NCBI RefSeq assembly: GCF_021117385.1
Contig: NZ_CP088252.1
Coordinates: 1,984,001-2,048,000 of the forward strand
From: Frateuria soli
GTDB taxonomy: Bacteria > Pseudomonadota > Gammaproteobacteria > Xanthomonadales > Rhodanobacteraceae
Direction of reading: 5' to 3'
Length of the DNA stretch: 64,000 nt
Shown here: one piece after another, positions 42,649 to 51,479 of the stretch
How positions within the stretch are numbered: position 1 is the stretch's first letter
Layout: each line of letters opens with the position of its first letter
Position numbers and translations under genes: made by a program
Notes under the pieces: generated by a model
Told to the model about the DNA's origin: nothing
The model's database searches: none
The model's input: the letters and a program-made list of their open reading frames with translations, nothing else

Positions 42649-42654
42649 AGTCTA
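42649..42654 (-). promoter_or_regulatory. -10-like element upstream of the thrS leader
   Basis: TAGACT on the minus strand, the same -10 form seen before other genes here (for example 10289-10294), would start a transcript near 42642 and give a leader of about 145 nt. I see no good -35 box at 17 bp. Confidence 0.35.
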
Positions 42655-42755
42655 GCCGAGAATGCCTTGCAGGAGACGGGATCCCGTGCGCCGTGCGCCC
42701 GGCCCTCACGCTCCGGCCCGCTAGAATACCCCGTCCCAAACTGGAACCGTAACGG

Positions 42756-43763
42756 ATGCGCATCCTCGTCACCGGTACCGCCGGCTTCATCGGCGCCGCG
42801 CTCGCCCAGCGCCTGCTCGCGCGTGGCGACGAAGTGTTCGGCATCGACAACCACAACGATTATTACGACCCGTCGTTGAAGGAGGCGCGCCTGGCGCAGT
42901 TCGCCGGACACCCGGCCTATACCCACCTGCGCGCCGACCTGGCGGACGCCGACGCGATCGACCGCGCCTTTGCCGAGTTCCAGCCGCAGCGCGTGGTGAA
43001 CCTGGCCGCACAGGCCGGCGTGCGCTACTCGCTGAAGAACCCGCGCGCCTACGTTCGGAGCAACCTGGACGGCTTTCTCAACATCCTGGAAGGCTGCCGC
43101 CACGGCCGGATCGAGCACCTGGTCTACGCCTCGTCCAGCTCCGTCTACGGCGCCAACCGCAAGATGCCCTTCGCGGTGGAAGATGCGGTCGACCACCCGG
43201 TCAGCCTCTACGCCGCCAGCAAGAAGGCCAACGAGCTGATGGCGCACAGCTACAGCCATCTCTACGGCCTGCCTACCACCGGCCTGCGCTTCTTCACCGT
43301 GTACGGTCCGTGGGGCCGCCCGGACATGTCGCCGATCCTGTTCGCCGACCGCATCAGCCGCGGCGAGCCGATCGACGTCTTCAATCACGGCAACCACAGC
43401 CGCGACTTCACCTACATCGACGACATCGTCGAGGGTGTGGTCCGCACGCTCGACCATACGGCCCAACCCGATCCGGCCTACGACCCGGAGCATCCCAATC
43501 CGGGCACGTCCAACGCGCCCTACCGCGTCTACAACATCGGCAACGACCAGCCGGTGCAGTTGCTGCGCTTCATCGAGCTGCTGGAGCAGAACCTCGGCCG
43601 TACGGTCGAAAAGAACCTGCTGCCGATGCAGCCGGGCGACGTGCCCGACACCTGGGCCGACGTGTCCGCCCTGCGCCGCGACGTCGGCTATGCGCCCGGC
43701 ACCTCGATCGAGGATGGCGTCACCCGTTTCGTGCAGTGGTACCGCGAGTACCACGGGCGCTGA
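42756..43763 (+). CDS. NAD-dependent epimerase, probably UDP-glucuronate 4-epimerase
   Basis: A 335-residue extended short-chain dehydrogenase. The NAD-binding glycine motif is TGTAGFIG (residues 6-13) and the catalytic pair is Y152 and K156 in [11 protein letters not shown]. Length and the blocks [18 protein letters not shown] and [20 protein letters not shown] match UDP-glucuronate 4-epimerases that make UDP-galacturonate for capsule or LPS. No other polysaccharide gene is adjacent. A -10-like TAGAAT (42722-42727) lies 28 bp upstream; the gene is divergent from thrS. Confidence 0.9.
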   Translation: MRILVTGTAGFIGAALAQRLLARGDEVFGIDNHNDYYDPSLKEARLAQFAGHPAYTHLRADLADADAIDRAFAEFQPQRVVNLAAQAGVRYSLKNPRAYVRSNLDGFLNILEGCRHGRIEHLVYASSSSVYGANRKMPFAVEDAVDHPVSLYAASKKANELMAHSYSHLYGLPTTGLRFFTVYGPWGRPDMSPILFADRISRGEPIDVFNHGNHSRDFTYIDDIVEGVVRTLDHTAQPDPAYDPEHPNPGTSNAPYRVYNIGNDQPVQLLRFIELLEQNLGRTVEKNLLPMQPGDVPDTWADVSALRRDVGYAPGTSIEDGVTRFVQWYREYHGR

Positions 43764-43943
43764 AGACCATCGTCCGGCACGCCCGTCGCGGGCCTCGCCA
43801 GGCCTCGATCCTGCTGCGCCCGCCCGCGACACGGGCTCCACCGAGGGGTGGCAGCGCCGGGCGCTGGCCGTGCAGTCAGCCGACGGCCGCCATCAGTAGG
43901 CCCATACCAGGCGGGCGATTCGCCAGCCGATGGGAATCATGGA

Positions 43944-44393
43944 TCAGAACGGTTTGGCCAGCACCAGGAAAATCACGCCCAACAACAGCAGTACGGGCAA
44001 TTCGTTGAGCCAGCGCAATGCCCGTGACGAGGGCAGCGCGCCACCGTTTCCGCGATGCTTCAACAGCCGACCAACGATAATGAAGTAGCCCAGCAGAAGT
44101 GCCACCAATCCAAGCTTGACATCGATCCAGTGCGTGCCCGACGCCACGTTGGGCAGCGTGGCGGGGAACACCCGCCAGCCCTGCCACAACACGAGCCCGA
44201 ACAGGAACGCGATGCCGAACATGTTGTGGCCGAACTTGTACAGCCGCCGCCCCATCAGGAGCAGACGCTCCCCTACCGCCTGGTCGTTGCCCGCTTCGGC
44301 GAGATTCACCAGGATCCGCGGCAGATAGAAAACCGTGGCCATCCAGGCGATGACGAACAGCAGGTGGAAGGATTTGAGCCAGAGGTAGGTCAT
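43944..44393 (-). CDS. HemJ/CopD-family membrane protein
   Basis: A 149-residue protein with four predicted helices. The first helix region WLKSFHLLFVIAWMATVFYL ending in PR matches the HemJ signature with its conserved lysine, histidine and arginine. HemJ is the protoporphyrinogen IX oxidase of many bacteria lacking HemG and HemY; the wider CopD-like family has other members, so the heme role is likely but not proven. Length is right for HemJ. ATG 44393 is chosen; the longer open frame has no conservation. No other heme gene is near. Confidence 0.75.
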   Translation of the reverse strand: MTYLWLKSFHLLFVIAWMATVFYLPRILVNLAEAGNDQAVGERLLLMGRRLYKFGHNMFGIAFLFGLVLWQGWRVFPATLPNVASGTHWIDVKLGLVALLLGYFIIVGRLLKHRGNGGALPSSRALRWLNELPVLLLLGVIFLVLAKPF

Positions 44394-44551
44394 GCGCGGT
44401 CGCCTGGTGACGGAACCACGCCATTGTGGCGCACCCGCCAAGTCCTCTCCAGCGACCGCCCCCGGGAACGCCGCGTCGGACGCAGGTCTCGTGACCGCGC
44501 GCCGCTCCCGCAGGCGCGATAATGCAGGCAGCACCGCCGCCGGAACCCGCC

Positions 44552-44929
44552 ATGAGCCAACGCACGCCCGACACTTCGAAACTGGACCGCATCGTTGCCG
44601 ACGCCCGCCGCGCCGCCGAGCAGCGCGAGCTTGGCTACCGCGAGCGGGCATTGAAGATGTACCCGTGGGTGTGCGGTCGGTGCGGGCGCGAGTTCACGCG
44701 CAGCAACCTGCGCGAACTGACGGTGCATCACCGCAACCACGACCACGATTTCAATCCGCCCGACGGCAGCAACTGGGAACTGTTGTGCGTGTACTGCCAC
44801 GACAACGAGCACTCCCGCTACATCGATCACGTGCGCGGCGCGGGCTACGAGCCTGACGGGCAAGCTCCCGCCACCGGCAACCCGTTCGCCGACCTCAAGG
44901 CGATGCTCGAGGCCAGGGGCAAGCGTTGA
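44552..44929 (+). CDS. yajD: YajD-family HNH nuclease
   Basis: A 125-residue HNH endonuclease-like protein. Two CxxC knuckles (VCGRCG and VCYCHD-like CVYCHD) bracket the catalytic LTVHHRNHDHDFNPPDGSNW, and the HNH histidines and asparagine are visible. E. coli YajD has the same size and arrangement. A -10-like GATAAT lies at 44518-44523. Its biological role is unknown; it is not in a restriction or phage context here. Confidence 0.85.
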   Translation: MSQRTPDTSKLDRIVADARRAAEQRELGYRERALKMYPWVCGRCGREFTRSNLRELTVHHRNHDHDFNPPDGSNWELLCVYCHDNEHSRYIDHVRGAGYEPDGQAPATGNPFADLKAMLEARGKR

Positions 44930-45039
44930 GCCGCTGACGGCGCCGCCGGGGCAGACCCCGGCGATGCGCTGCCCGGCTCCAGCGCGAGCGGCTCCGAACC
45001 GGGTGCGCATGGACCGCTCCGTATGGACGCCAGCCGGCG

Positions 45040-46056
45040 TCATCCCGCATCTGCCCGTCGCGTGATGCTGACGACGACCTTGCCCTGTGCCTGCCGCTGC
45101 TCGATCAGCGCATAGGCGTCGTCCACCGTCTCGAGGGTGAACGGACGGGCATCCAGCAGTGGCCTGATCCGTCCCGCCTCGGCCAGGCGCGTGGCTTCGC
45201 GCAGGATGTCGCCGTGGTGCGCCCTGCCCTCGCCGGTCAGCAGCGGCAGCAGGGTGAAAACGCCCGAATAGGTGGCCGCACGGAACGAGAGCGGCGCCAG
45301 CGCATGCGTGCCCCAGCCCAGCGAACTCACCACGTGGCCGAACCGCGACACGGCACGGAATGACGCATCCAGGCTGGCGCCACCGGCCGTATCGAAGACC
45401 ACGTCGAAGCCGCGGCCGGCGGTGTGCTCGGCGACGTAGTCCTCGACCGAAGCCTGTGCGTAGTCGATCGGGATGGCGCCAAGCTGCCGGATGAGGGTGC
45501 CGCGTGCCGCGGTATCGGTGGCGTACACCCGGGCGTCGAAAGCGCGCGCAATCTGGATGGCCATGCTGCCGACCCCACCCGCGCCGCCTTGCACCAGTAC
45601 CGTGTGGCTGGCGCCGACGTGGGCGCGATCAACCAGCCCTTCCCACGCGGTGATGAACACCAGCGGCAGCGAGGCGGCCTCGCGCATGCTGAAGTGGGCT
45701 GGCTTCAACGCGAGCAGGCTGGCGTCGACCGCGGCGTATTCAGCCAGCGAACCCTGCAGGCCACCCACGCCGCCAGTCATGCCATAGACCTCGTCGCCAA
45801 CGCGGAAATCGCTGACGCCCCGACCCACCGCGGCCACCACGCCGGCCAGGTCGATGCCCAGGATGGCGGGCAGAGCATGGCGTGCATGCTCGGCGGCACC
45901 GGCGCGGATCTTCAGGTCCAGCGGGTTGACCCCGCTGGCCGCGATGCGCACCAACACCTGCCCCGCCTGCGGCATGGGTCGGGGGATGGAGGCCAGGCGG
46001 AACGGTGCGCTGTGGTTTTCAAGCACTGCGGCTTGCATGGAATGGGACGTGCTCAT
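45040..46056 (-). CDS. zinc-independent quinone oxidoreductase / alcohol dehydrogenase family protein
   Basis: A 338-residue medium-chain dehydrogenase. It has the GroES-like N-terminal domain (VRIAASGVNPLDLKIRAG) and a NADPH-binding Rossmann domain with VLVQGGAGGVGSMAIQIAR, as in QOR-type quinone reductases; the structural-zinc cysteines are absent. ATG 46056 (MSTSHSMQAAVLENH) is chosen over an upstream frame. A LysR gene is divergent 127 bp away and probably controls it. It likely reduces quinones or unsaturated carbonyl compounds. Confidence 0.88.
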   Translation of the reverse strand: MSTSHSMQAAVLENHSAPFRLASIPRPMPQAGQVLVRIAASGVNPLDLKIRAGAAEHARHALPAILGIDLAGVVAAVGRGVSDFRVGDEVYGMTGGVGGLQGSLAEYAAVDASLLALKPAHFSMREAASLPLVFITAWEGLVDRAHVGASHTVLVQGGAGGVGSMAIQIARAFDARVYATDTAARGTLIRQLGAIPIDYAQASVEDYVAEHTAGRGFDVVFDTAGGASLDASFRAVSRFGHVVSSLGWGTHALAPLSFRAATYSGVFTLLPLLTGEGRAHHGDILREATRLAEAGRIRPLLDARPFTLETVDDAYALIEQRQAQGKVVVSITRRADAG

Positions 46057-46183
46057 GATGGACTCGGGCGCTGCGATGGGAGCCACCACGCTACGCTCGC
46101 CGCATCCGCCCGGAAATCCGAACAGCCGCATTGCGGCCATGCATAATTGAATGGCCGCCACTCACCCCGCTGGAGCTGCAGGG

Positions 46184-47035
46184 ATGGAATGGAACGACCT
46201 GCGCGTTTTCCTGGCCATCGCGCGCGAGGGCACGCTGGGCGCGGCCGCACGCCGGCTCGGGCAAACCCAGCCGACGATGGGCCGGCGGCTGCAGGCGCTG
46301 GAACGGGCCGTGGGCCACACACTGTTCCAGCGGACCAAGAGCGGCTTCGTGCTGACCGACGAGGGTGCCGCCGTCCTCGCCCACGCCGAACGTATGGAAG
46401 ACGAAGCGCTCGCCCTGCAGCGGCAACTCACCGGGCAGGAGAAGCAGCTGGAGGGCATGCTGCGCATCACGGCATCGGACTGGTTCGCGGAATACCTGCT
46501 GACGCCCGTGCTCGCGGAATTCTCGCAACGCCAACCGCGCGTGATCATCGAGCTGCTCACGGACTCGCGCCTCTTCAGCCTGTCGCGCCGCGAGGCCGAC
46601 CTGGCCTTTCGCATCCAGCCTTTCGAGGAGCCGGACATCGTGTCGCGCAAGCTGCTGCGCATGCCGTACGGCGTCTACGTGGCCGCGGGCCAGCCCGCGC
46701 CCGAGGCCGGCGACGGCGCGGGCATGGGCCTGATCACCATGGACACCGCCTTCGGCGCGATGCCGGACGTCTTGTGGCTGCAGGGGATGCTTCCCAACGC
46801 GCGCGTCGTCTTCCGGAGCAACGCCCGCGCCGTCCAGGCGCGGATGTGCGTACGCGGCGGGGGCGTAGCCGTGCTGCCACGCCCGCTGGGGGACGCCATC
46901 GAGGGATTGCAACGCATCGACCTGGGCGAAGATCCGCCCACGCGGGAGACCTGGATCGGCTACCACCGTGACATGCGGCGCCTGGCACGGTTGCGGGCGT
47001 TGCTTGACCTGGTGGTGGCGCGGCTGGCGGATTGA
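46184..47035 (+). CDS. LysR-family transcriptional regulator
   Basis: A 283-residue regulator. The N-terminal winged helix-turn-helix is NDLRVFLAIAREGTLGAAAR with RLGQTQPTMGRRLQALE, and the C-terminal substrate-binding fold runs from about residue 85. It is divergent to the quinone-oxidoreductase gene, the classical arrangement for a LysR regulator and its target, so control of that gene is inferred. The start MEWNDLRVF at 46184 is the usual family beginning; an ATG at 46151 adds 11 residues. Confidence 0.9.
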   Translation: MEWNDLRVFLAIAREGTLGAAARRLGQTQPTMGRRLQALERAVGHTLFQRTKSGFVLTDEGAAVLAHAERMEDEALALQRQLTGQEKQLEGMLRITASDWFAEYLLTPVLAEFSQRQPRVIIELLTDSRLFSLSRREADLAFRIQPFEEPDIVSRKLLRMPYGVYVAAGQPAPEAGDGAGMGLITMDTAFGAMPDVLWLQGMLPNARVVFRSNARAVQARMCVRGGGVAVLPRPLGDAIEGLQRIDLGEDPPTRETWIGYHRDMRRLARLRALLDLVVARLAD

Positions 47036-47294
47036 CCCGCTCCAGCGCGCGTGGAGCAGCGGACGGAATATCTGGATCGACCGCGGGCCCTTCCGGCTTT
47101 TTCGCGGAACGGCGGAGAACTCCGCCTGGTAGGCCCGGATCAGCCCGGCCGCCTGCCGCATCCGCTCCGGCAAGGGAGCGTCCCGCGCATGCCCGGGACA
47201 CTTCCGGTGGCTAGACCCTCCACGCCACCGGAGGCCTTCGGGCGGGCGACCGCGCGTGATGCCACGCCGACCGGTCGCCACCCTCTCGCGTTTC

Positions 47295-47801
47295 CTACTC
47301 GAGATCACCCAGCTGGGCATCCTCGCGCGGCGCGGCCAGCCATCCGGCAATGTCCTCGCCCAGGGCCCTGACCGAGCGACCGAGCACCGAGCAGGAACCC
47401 TTGAAGCCGCCGAAAGCGCCGCCCATCGAATTGCGGCGCCCCTTGAAACTGCCGGCCAGCTTGCCATCGCGGTAGAGCTTGCCCTTCACGGTCACCGACT
47501 TGTGGTGGCCGAGAAACGCATTGCCGTCGGACACCACGTCGCTGATCTCCATCACCAGCGACTGGCCCGGCGAGGTCGCGGTGACCTGCGGCGCGAACTC
47601 GACCGTGATCCCCTTCTCGCGCGCGTACTGCGCCACGAAATCGGCCAGCTGCTCGTCCAGCTTGCACTCGCGCTTGACGGCACCCGGCACCTCGGCGTCC
47701 TCGTTGAATGGCACCGGCCGCTGCACGTGCACCGCGTCGGCCGCCTGCGCGGCTTGCAGCATCCCCAGTGCCAGCACCGCCGCCGTCATGATCTTCCCCA
47801 T
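47295..47801 (-). CDS. hypothetical periplasmic protein
   Basis: A 168-residue protein I do not recognise. A signal peptide is clear (GKIMTAAVLALGMLQAAQA, cleavage near residue 21), followed by a soluble acidic domain with CKLDEQLADFVAQYAREKGI and a glycine-rich part GSFKGRRNSMGGAFGGFKG before a second cysteine. The two cysteines (about 46 and 137) could form a disulfide. ATG 47801 has a GGGAG Shine-Dalgarno. It stands alone: LysR ends converging at 47035, and the upstream 348 bp hold no gene. The gap 47036-47294 shows nothing recognisable. Confidence 0.7.
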   Translation of the reverse strand: MGKIMTAAVLALGMLQAAQAADAVHVQRPVPFNEDAEVPGAVKRECKLDEQLADFVAQYAREKGITVEFAPQVTATSPGQSLVMEISDVVSDGNAFLGHHKSVTVKGKLYRDGKLAGSFKGRRNSMGGAFGGFKGSCSVLGRSVRALGEDIAGWLAAPREDAQLGDLE

Positions 47802-48149
47802 TGCTTGCTCCCTCAGTCCGGCCTTCGTGGCCGGCCGGAAGTATGCCCAAAACAGCCAGGCGCCGGGCCACCGGCGTCCCTGCATGGGCCGCCCGCGCCG
47901 AACCGCCGCTTGCCCCTCGCACACAGGGCTTGACCGCCACTCCGCGATCCCATGCCTGCCCGGGATTCCCGCGGACGACAGCGGATGAAAGTGCGCGATC
48001 AGGTGGCAGTATCGGCAAGCGAAACGGGGTGGTCCATGCGCCGAGTCCAGATCCAGGTCACGCGGCCTGGCCGGCCGTCCATCGCGGGAGGTCGCCAGCG
48101 CCGATATCCGGTTCGATCCGGCGACCAACGGCGCGATCGAGCGCAGGAT
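47802..48149. other. gene-free gap
   Basis: Between the unknown periplasmic gene and the beta-lactamase-fold gene I see no convincing coding sequence, repeat or terminator. Short open frames on both strands have no recognisable domain. The promoter of the periplasmic gene must lie at its left end. Confidence 0.5.
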
Positions 48150-49352
48150 TCACGGCGACGGCCGCATCTTCTCGCCATCCACCGCACGCTTGATGTCGGC
48201 GACGAACGCACGACGCGCGGCCACCAACGCCTTGCTGGTGGCCTGCGGCCAGGCGGCCACCTGGGCGATCACCACCTTGCGTGCCGGATCAACGTAGACC
48301 ATCTGGCCGAAGATGCCGATTGCCGCGTAACTGCCGTCGGTGTCGGTCCACCACAGGTAGCCGTAGCCACGGCCCGGCTCGTCCACCCCGGTCTGCTGCC
48401 GGACGGCGCCCTGCAGCCACGCGCTGGCGATCACCGGCTTGCCGTCGATGCGGCCGCCGCCGAGCATGAACTGTCCCAGCCGCGCGTAGTCGGCCAGCGT
48501 GGCCGACAGGCCGCTGCCGCCGGTGTCGCTGCCATCGCACTCGTCCTTGATCCAGTACGCGTCGTCGGCCATGCCGTAGGGCTGCCAGATCGTCTGCGAG
48601 AGGTAGTCGGCCAGCGACCGGTGCGTGGCCCGCTGCACCAGGATGCCCAGCAGATCGGTCTCCGCGGTGTTGTAGTTCCAGCGGGTGCCGGCGGGCCATT
48701 GCCGTGGCAGCTTCGCCAGGTACGACAGCACATGCGCGCGGCCGTCGACGCAGGCGCCGAGGTACATCTGCGCCACGTCCGACCGGGCGTCCGCGTAGTC
48801 CTCGTTCCAGCGTACACCGGACGTCATCGTCAGCAACTGCTGCACGGTGACGTCCTCGTACGCGGTGTGGCGCAGTTCCGGAATGTAGGTGCCCAGCGTG
48901 TCGTCCATGCTGCGGATGTGGCCCTGCTGCAGGGCGATCCCGAGCAGCGTCGAGGTGACCGACTTGGCCACCGAGAACGAGGTCCAGCGCTGCTCCGGCC
49001 CGAAGCCTTTCGCATACCGCTGCAGGCGCACCTGCCCGTCCTGCAGCACCATCACACCGGCGATGTGATACCGCTCCATGTAGCCGGCAAGCCAGGCCGG
49101 CGTGTCCTTCCCCTCGACAGACAGCGGCCGTCCCTGCGGCAAGGCGTGGACATGCGCGCCATGCATGGCCCGGTCGCTGGGGAAGCGCCGGTACATCTGC
49201 GGGAAGCGCGCCTCGCGTTCGGCCTGGGTCCAGAACAGCACGCCTTCGCGCTGCTGCCCGATGGTCTGGGTGGCCTGCTCCGCGATCGACGCGGGCGGGA
49301 CGGAAAGGCAAAGGATGCCTGCGAACAGGCGGGCGAGGAGCTTCAGGGGCAT
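48150..49352 (-). CDS. serine hydrolase of the beta-lactamase/class C family
   Basis: A secreted 400-residue serine hydrolase. The signal peptide is PLKLLARLFAGILCLSVPPA (start at 49352; an ATG at 49385 adds 11 residues). The catalytic SxxK is S127-VAK130 in WTSFSVAKSVTS, the second motif is WNYNTAETD, and a late GYGYLWW block is typical of class C-type esterases and 6-aminohexanoate-dimer-hydrolase-like proteins. It may be an esterase or peptidase instead of an antibiotic-degrading enzyme; there is no AmpR-type regulator nearby. Confidence 0.85.
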   Translation of the reverse strand: MPLKLLARLFAGILCLSVPPASIAEQATQTIGQQREGVLFWTQAEREARFPQMYRRFPSDRAMHGAHVHALPQGRPLSVEGKDTPAWLAGYMERYHIAGVMVLQDGQVRLQRYAKGFGPEQRWTSFSVAKSVTSTLLGIALQQGHIRSMDDTLGTYIPELRHTAYEDVTVQQLLTMTSGVRWNEDYADARSDVAQMYLGACVDGRAHVLSYLAKLPRQWPAGTRWNYNTAETDLLGILVQRATHRSLADYLSQTIWQPYGMADDAYWIKDECDGSDTGGSGLSATLADYARLGQFMLGGGRIDGKPVIASAWLQGAVRQQTGVDEPGRGYGYLWWTDTDGSYAAIGIFGQMVYVDPARKVVIAQVAAWPQATSKALVAARRAFVADIKRAVDGEKMRPSP

Positions 49353-49445
49353 GGAGGATGGCCAGCGCGATGCGGGGGACGTCATTTTAAGGCGGACCGG
49401 GCTCATCGCATGGGGTCGCGGCGTTCCCGGGCGCGGGACGGCCCG

Positions 49446-49577
49446 GAGACCCGTGGCTTGCTGGACGCCATTACACAGGCGATGCGGCGCATGCGCGACT
49501 GCGGCGTCCGCATCGCCATCGACGATTTCGGCACCGGCTACGCATCCATCGCACACCTGCGCCGCTTTCCGGCTAGG
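49446..49577 (+). pseudogene. relic of an EAL domain (cyclic-di-GMP phosphodiesterase), middle part
   Basis: About 44 codons read ETRGLLDAITQAMRRMRDCG, then VRIAIDDFGTGYASIAHLRR and FPA, which is the central EAL-domain block with the metal-binding DDFGTG. Nothing upstream encodes the EAL motif itself, and homology ends abruptly at about 49577 where the response-regulator gene ends on the other strand. No start codon or full domain exists, so this is a truncated remnant. Confidence 0.75.
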
Positions 49578-49965
49578 CCCCGGCGCGGTCGCCCGGCACC
49601 GGTTCGCCCGCGTCAACCAGCCGCTCGAGCACCGGCAGCATCTCGGCGATCCGGAACGGCTTGCGCAGGAATGCCTGGAAGCCGCTGCAGGACTCGCGGG
49701 CCGTCGCTTCGTCCAGGGAGCTCATCAGAATCACCGGCACCTGCCGGAAACGCGGCTCGGCGCGCAGTGCGGCCAGTGTCGCGGCGCCGCCCATGATCGG
49801 CATCATCAAGTCCAGCATGATGAGGTCCGGCGGCGTCTCGGCCGCGCGCTCGAGGCCCTGGCGGCCGTTGATCGCGGTCACCACACGATAGCCCTCGTCC
49901 TGAAGGATGGCCTCCAGCACCTCGGCGACGCCGAATTCGTCATCGACCACGAGCACGGTGCGCAT
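49573..49965 (-). CDS. single-domain response regulator
   Basis: A 130-residue CheY-like receiver without an output domain. The acidic pocket is D8-D9, the phosphorylation site is D52 in LIMLDLMMP and the conserved lysine lies in FLRKPFRIAE. It is the last gene of the kinase-KaiC-regulator operon. An ATG at 49965 is preceded by AAGGGG, while a GTG at 49974 would overlap the KaiC stop as GTGA; both give the same receiver. It presumably takes phosphate from the adjacent soluble histidine kinase and acts by protein binding. Confidence 0.92.
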   Translation of the reverse strand: MRTVLVVDDEFGVAEVLEAILQDEGYRVVTAINGRQGLERAAETPPDLIMLDLMMPIMGGAATLAALRAEPRFRQVPVILMSSLDEATARESCSGFQAFLRKPFRIAEMLPVLERLVDAGEPVPGDRAGA

Positions 49966-49970
49966 CAGAC

Positions 49971-51479
49971 TCACCCCTTTTCCGGCGGCGAGGTCGTGCG
50001 CGCCGACGGCCTCGCCTGGGCATGCGCCAGGTCCGTGTCGCTCCACTCGATGCCGTAGCCGGAGAGCATCGATGGGGCGTCGGCAAACCCGTCGGCCAGC
50101 ACCACGCCCGCGTCGGATACCTGGAACGCGCGCAGGCGGGGGTCGAATGCACCTCCGCGGACCTTCATCACCGATATCAGCCGGTGGAGCCGCAGGCGGT
50201 ACTCGGCAAAGCGCAGCAGCACCATGTTCTCGCTCAGCGCGGAAATGCCCTCGGTCGGCATCTTGATGTCCGGGCCGACGAGGTTGGGTGTCTCCATCGC
50301 GAGCAAGGTTGTAACGCCCTGCGCGCGCAGTTCATCGGCCAGCGCGGCCATGAACACCGGCAGCCGTCCGGGCAGGTCCGCGGCCGCGGCGAACCCCCCC
50401 AGGCTGTCGATGAACAGCCGCTTGACGCCCCGCCGCTTCACTGCAGCGAGCAGCGCGCCGCCCAGGTCGTCCAGGATCTGCTCGGTAGGCGGTCGCCACA
50501 TGATTTCCAGCGCGCCCGAGTCCACCAGCGGTTGCAGGTGCAGCCCGATCGATGCGGCATTGGCGACCAGCCGCGCGGGCGTCTCGTAGAAACCGAAGTG
50601 CAGTCCCGGCTCCTGCATGCTGGAACGGCTGAGGAAACAGGTGCCCAGCGTGGTCTTGCCCGCGCCGCTGGCACCCAGCAGCAGCGTGCACGTCGCACCC
50701 AGCGGGCCACCTTCCATCATCGCGTCGAGCTCGGCGATGCCCGTCGAAACGCGCTCCTTCGTGGAGCCATAGCCGGTCGTGGGCAGGCGCGATTCGACCC
50801 TGGGGTAAAGCTCGATGCCGTTGTCGGTGATGCGGAAGGGATGGCGTCCCCGCAGCGAGGCCGAACCACGGAACTTCTTCACTTCCAGTTCGCGCTGGCG
50901 GCGCTTGCCGTAGGCGGTGTCGTCCAGCGTGATCAGGCCGTCGACCATGGTGTGTTCGGGGTGGTACTCGGCGCGGCTGCCGTTGGTCAGCAACAGCACC
51001 GTGCAATCGGCCAGCGCGGCATGCGCCTGCAGCTCGTGGATGAATTTGCGGAATTCGCGGTCGGAGCTGCTGCTCTCTTCCACCGCGAGCAGGCCGTCCA
51101 GGACCAGCAGGCCGGCCCGGTGCGCGCGCATCTCGCGCCGCAGCAGGTCCATCAGGCCCTTGAGGCCCTCATCCTCGAGCGTGCGGAACGCGCTGATGTA
51201 GTAGAGCGAGCCCGGGATGGCCTCGGCGCGGTAGAACTCCATGCCCGCCATGTGCTGGAGCATGCGCGCATGGCTCTCGGCCAGGAGCGTCACGAACAGC
51301 GCGCGGCCGCCCTGGTCCACGTGATGGAAGCAGACCTGGTTGGCCAGGATCGTCTTGCCCGCGCCCGGCGAACCGCGGACGATGTAGACGGCGCCGCCGA
51401 ACAGGCCGCCATCCAGGATCTCGTCCAATCCCGGCACGCCGGTGGGGATACGCCGCAGGGCCTGGTCTGTCACGTTCAC
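49971..51479 (-). CDS. KaiC-like double-domain RecA ATPase
   Basis: A 502-residue protein with two tandem KaiC/RecA domains, the architecture of circadian-clock KaiC. Walker A motifs are GSPGAGKT (residues 36-43) in the first half and GASGAGKT in the second; each half begins with a typical GLDEILDGGL- or ELDAMMEGG-type motif. It starts with a GTG at 51479 that overlaps the kinase stop (GTGA), and the regulator follows with overlap, so the three proteins are probably made in fixed ratio. kaiA and kaiB are absent. In non-cyanobacteria such KaiC homologues are linked to stress or signalling outputs; the function here is unknown. Confidence 0.88.
   Translation of the reverse strand: MNVTDQALRRIPTGVPGLDEILDGGLFGGAVYIVRGSPGAGKTILANQVCFHHVDQGGRALFVTLLAESHARMLQHMAGMEFYRAEAIPGSLYYISAFRTLEDEGLKGLMDLLRREMRAHRAGLLVLDGLLAVEESSSSDREFRKFIHELQAHAALADCTVLLLTNGSRAEYHPEHTMVDGLITLDDTAYGKRRQRELEVKKFRGSASLRGRHPFRITDNGIELYPRVESRLPTTGYGSTKERVSTGIAELDAMMEGGPLGATCTLLLGASGAGKTTLGTCFLSRSSMQEPGLHFGFYETPARLVANAASIGLHLQPLVDSGALEIMWRPPTEQILDDLGGALLAAVKRRGVKRLFIDSLGGFAAAADLPGRLPVFMAALADELRAQGVTTLLAMETPNLVGPDIKMPTEGISALSENMVLLRFAEYRLRLHRLISVMKVRGGAFDPRLRAFQVSDAGVVLADGFADAPSMLSGYGIEWSDTDLAHAQARPSARTTSPPEKG

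Noticed and set aside
48150-49352. Antibiotic-resistance beta-lactamase
   Set aside because: The SxxK and YNT motifs place it in the broad serine-hydrolase family, but no resistance regulator or close similarity to known AmpC enzymes is apparent.
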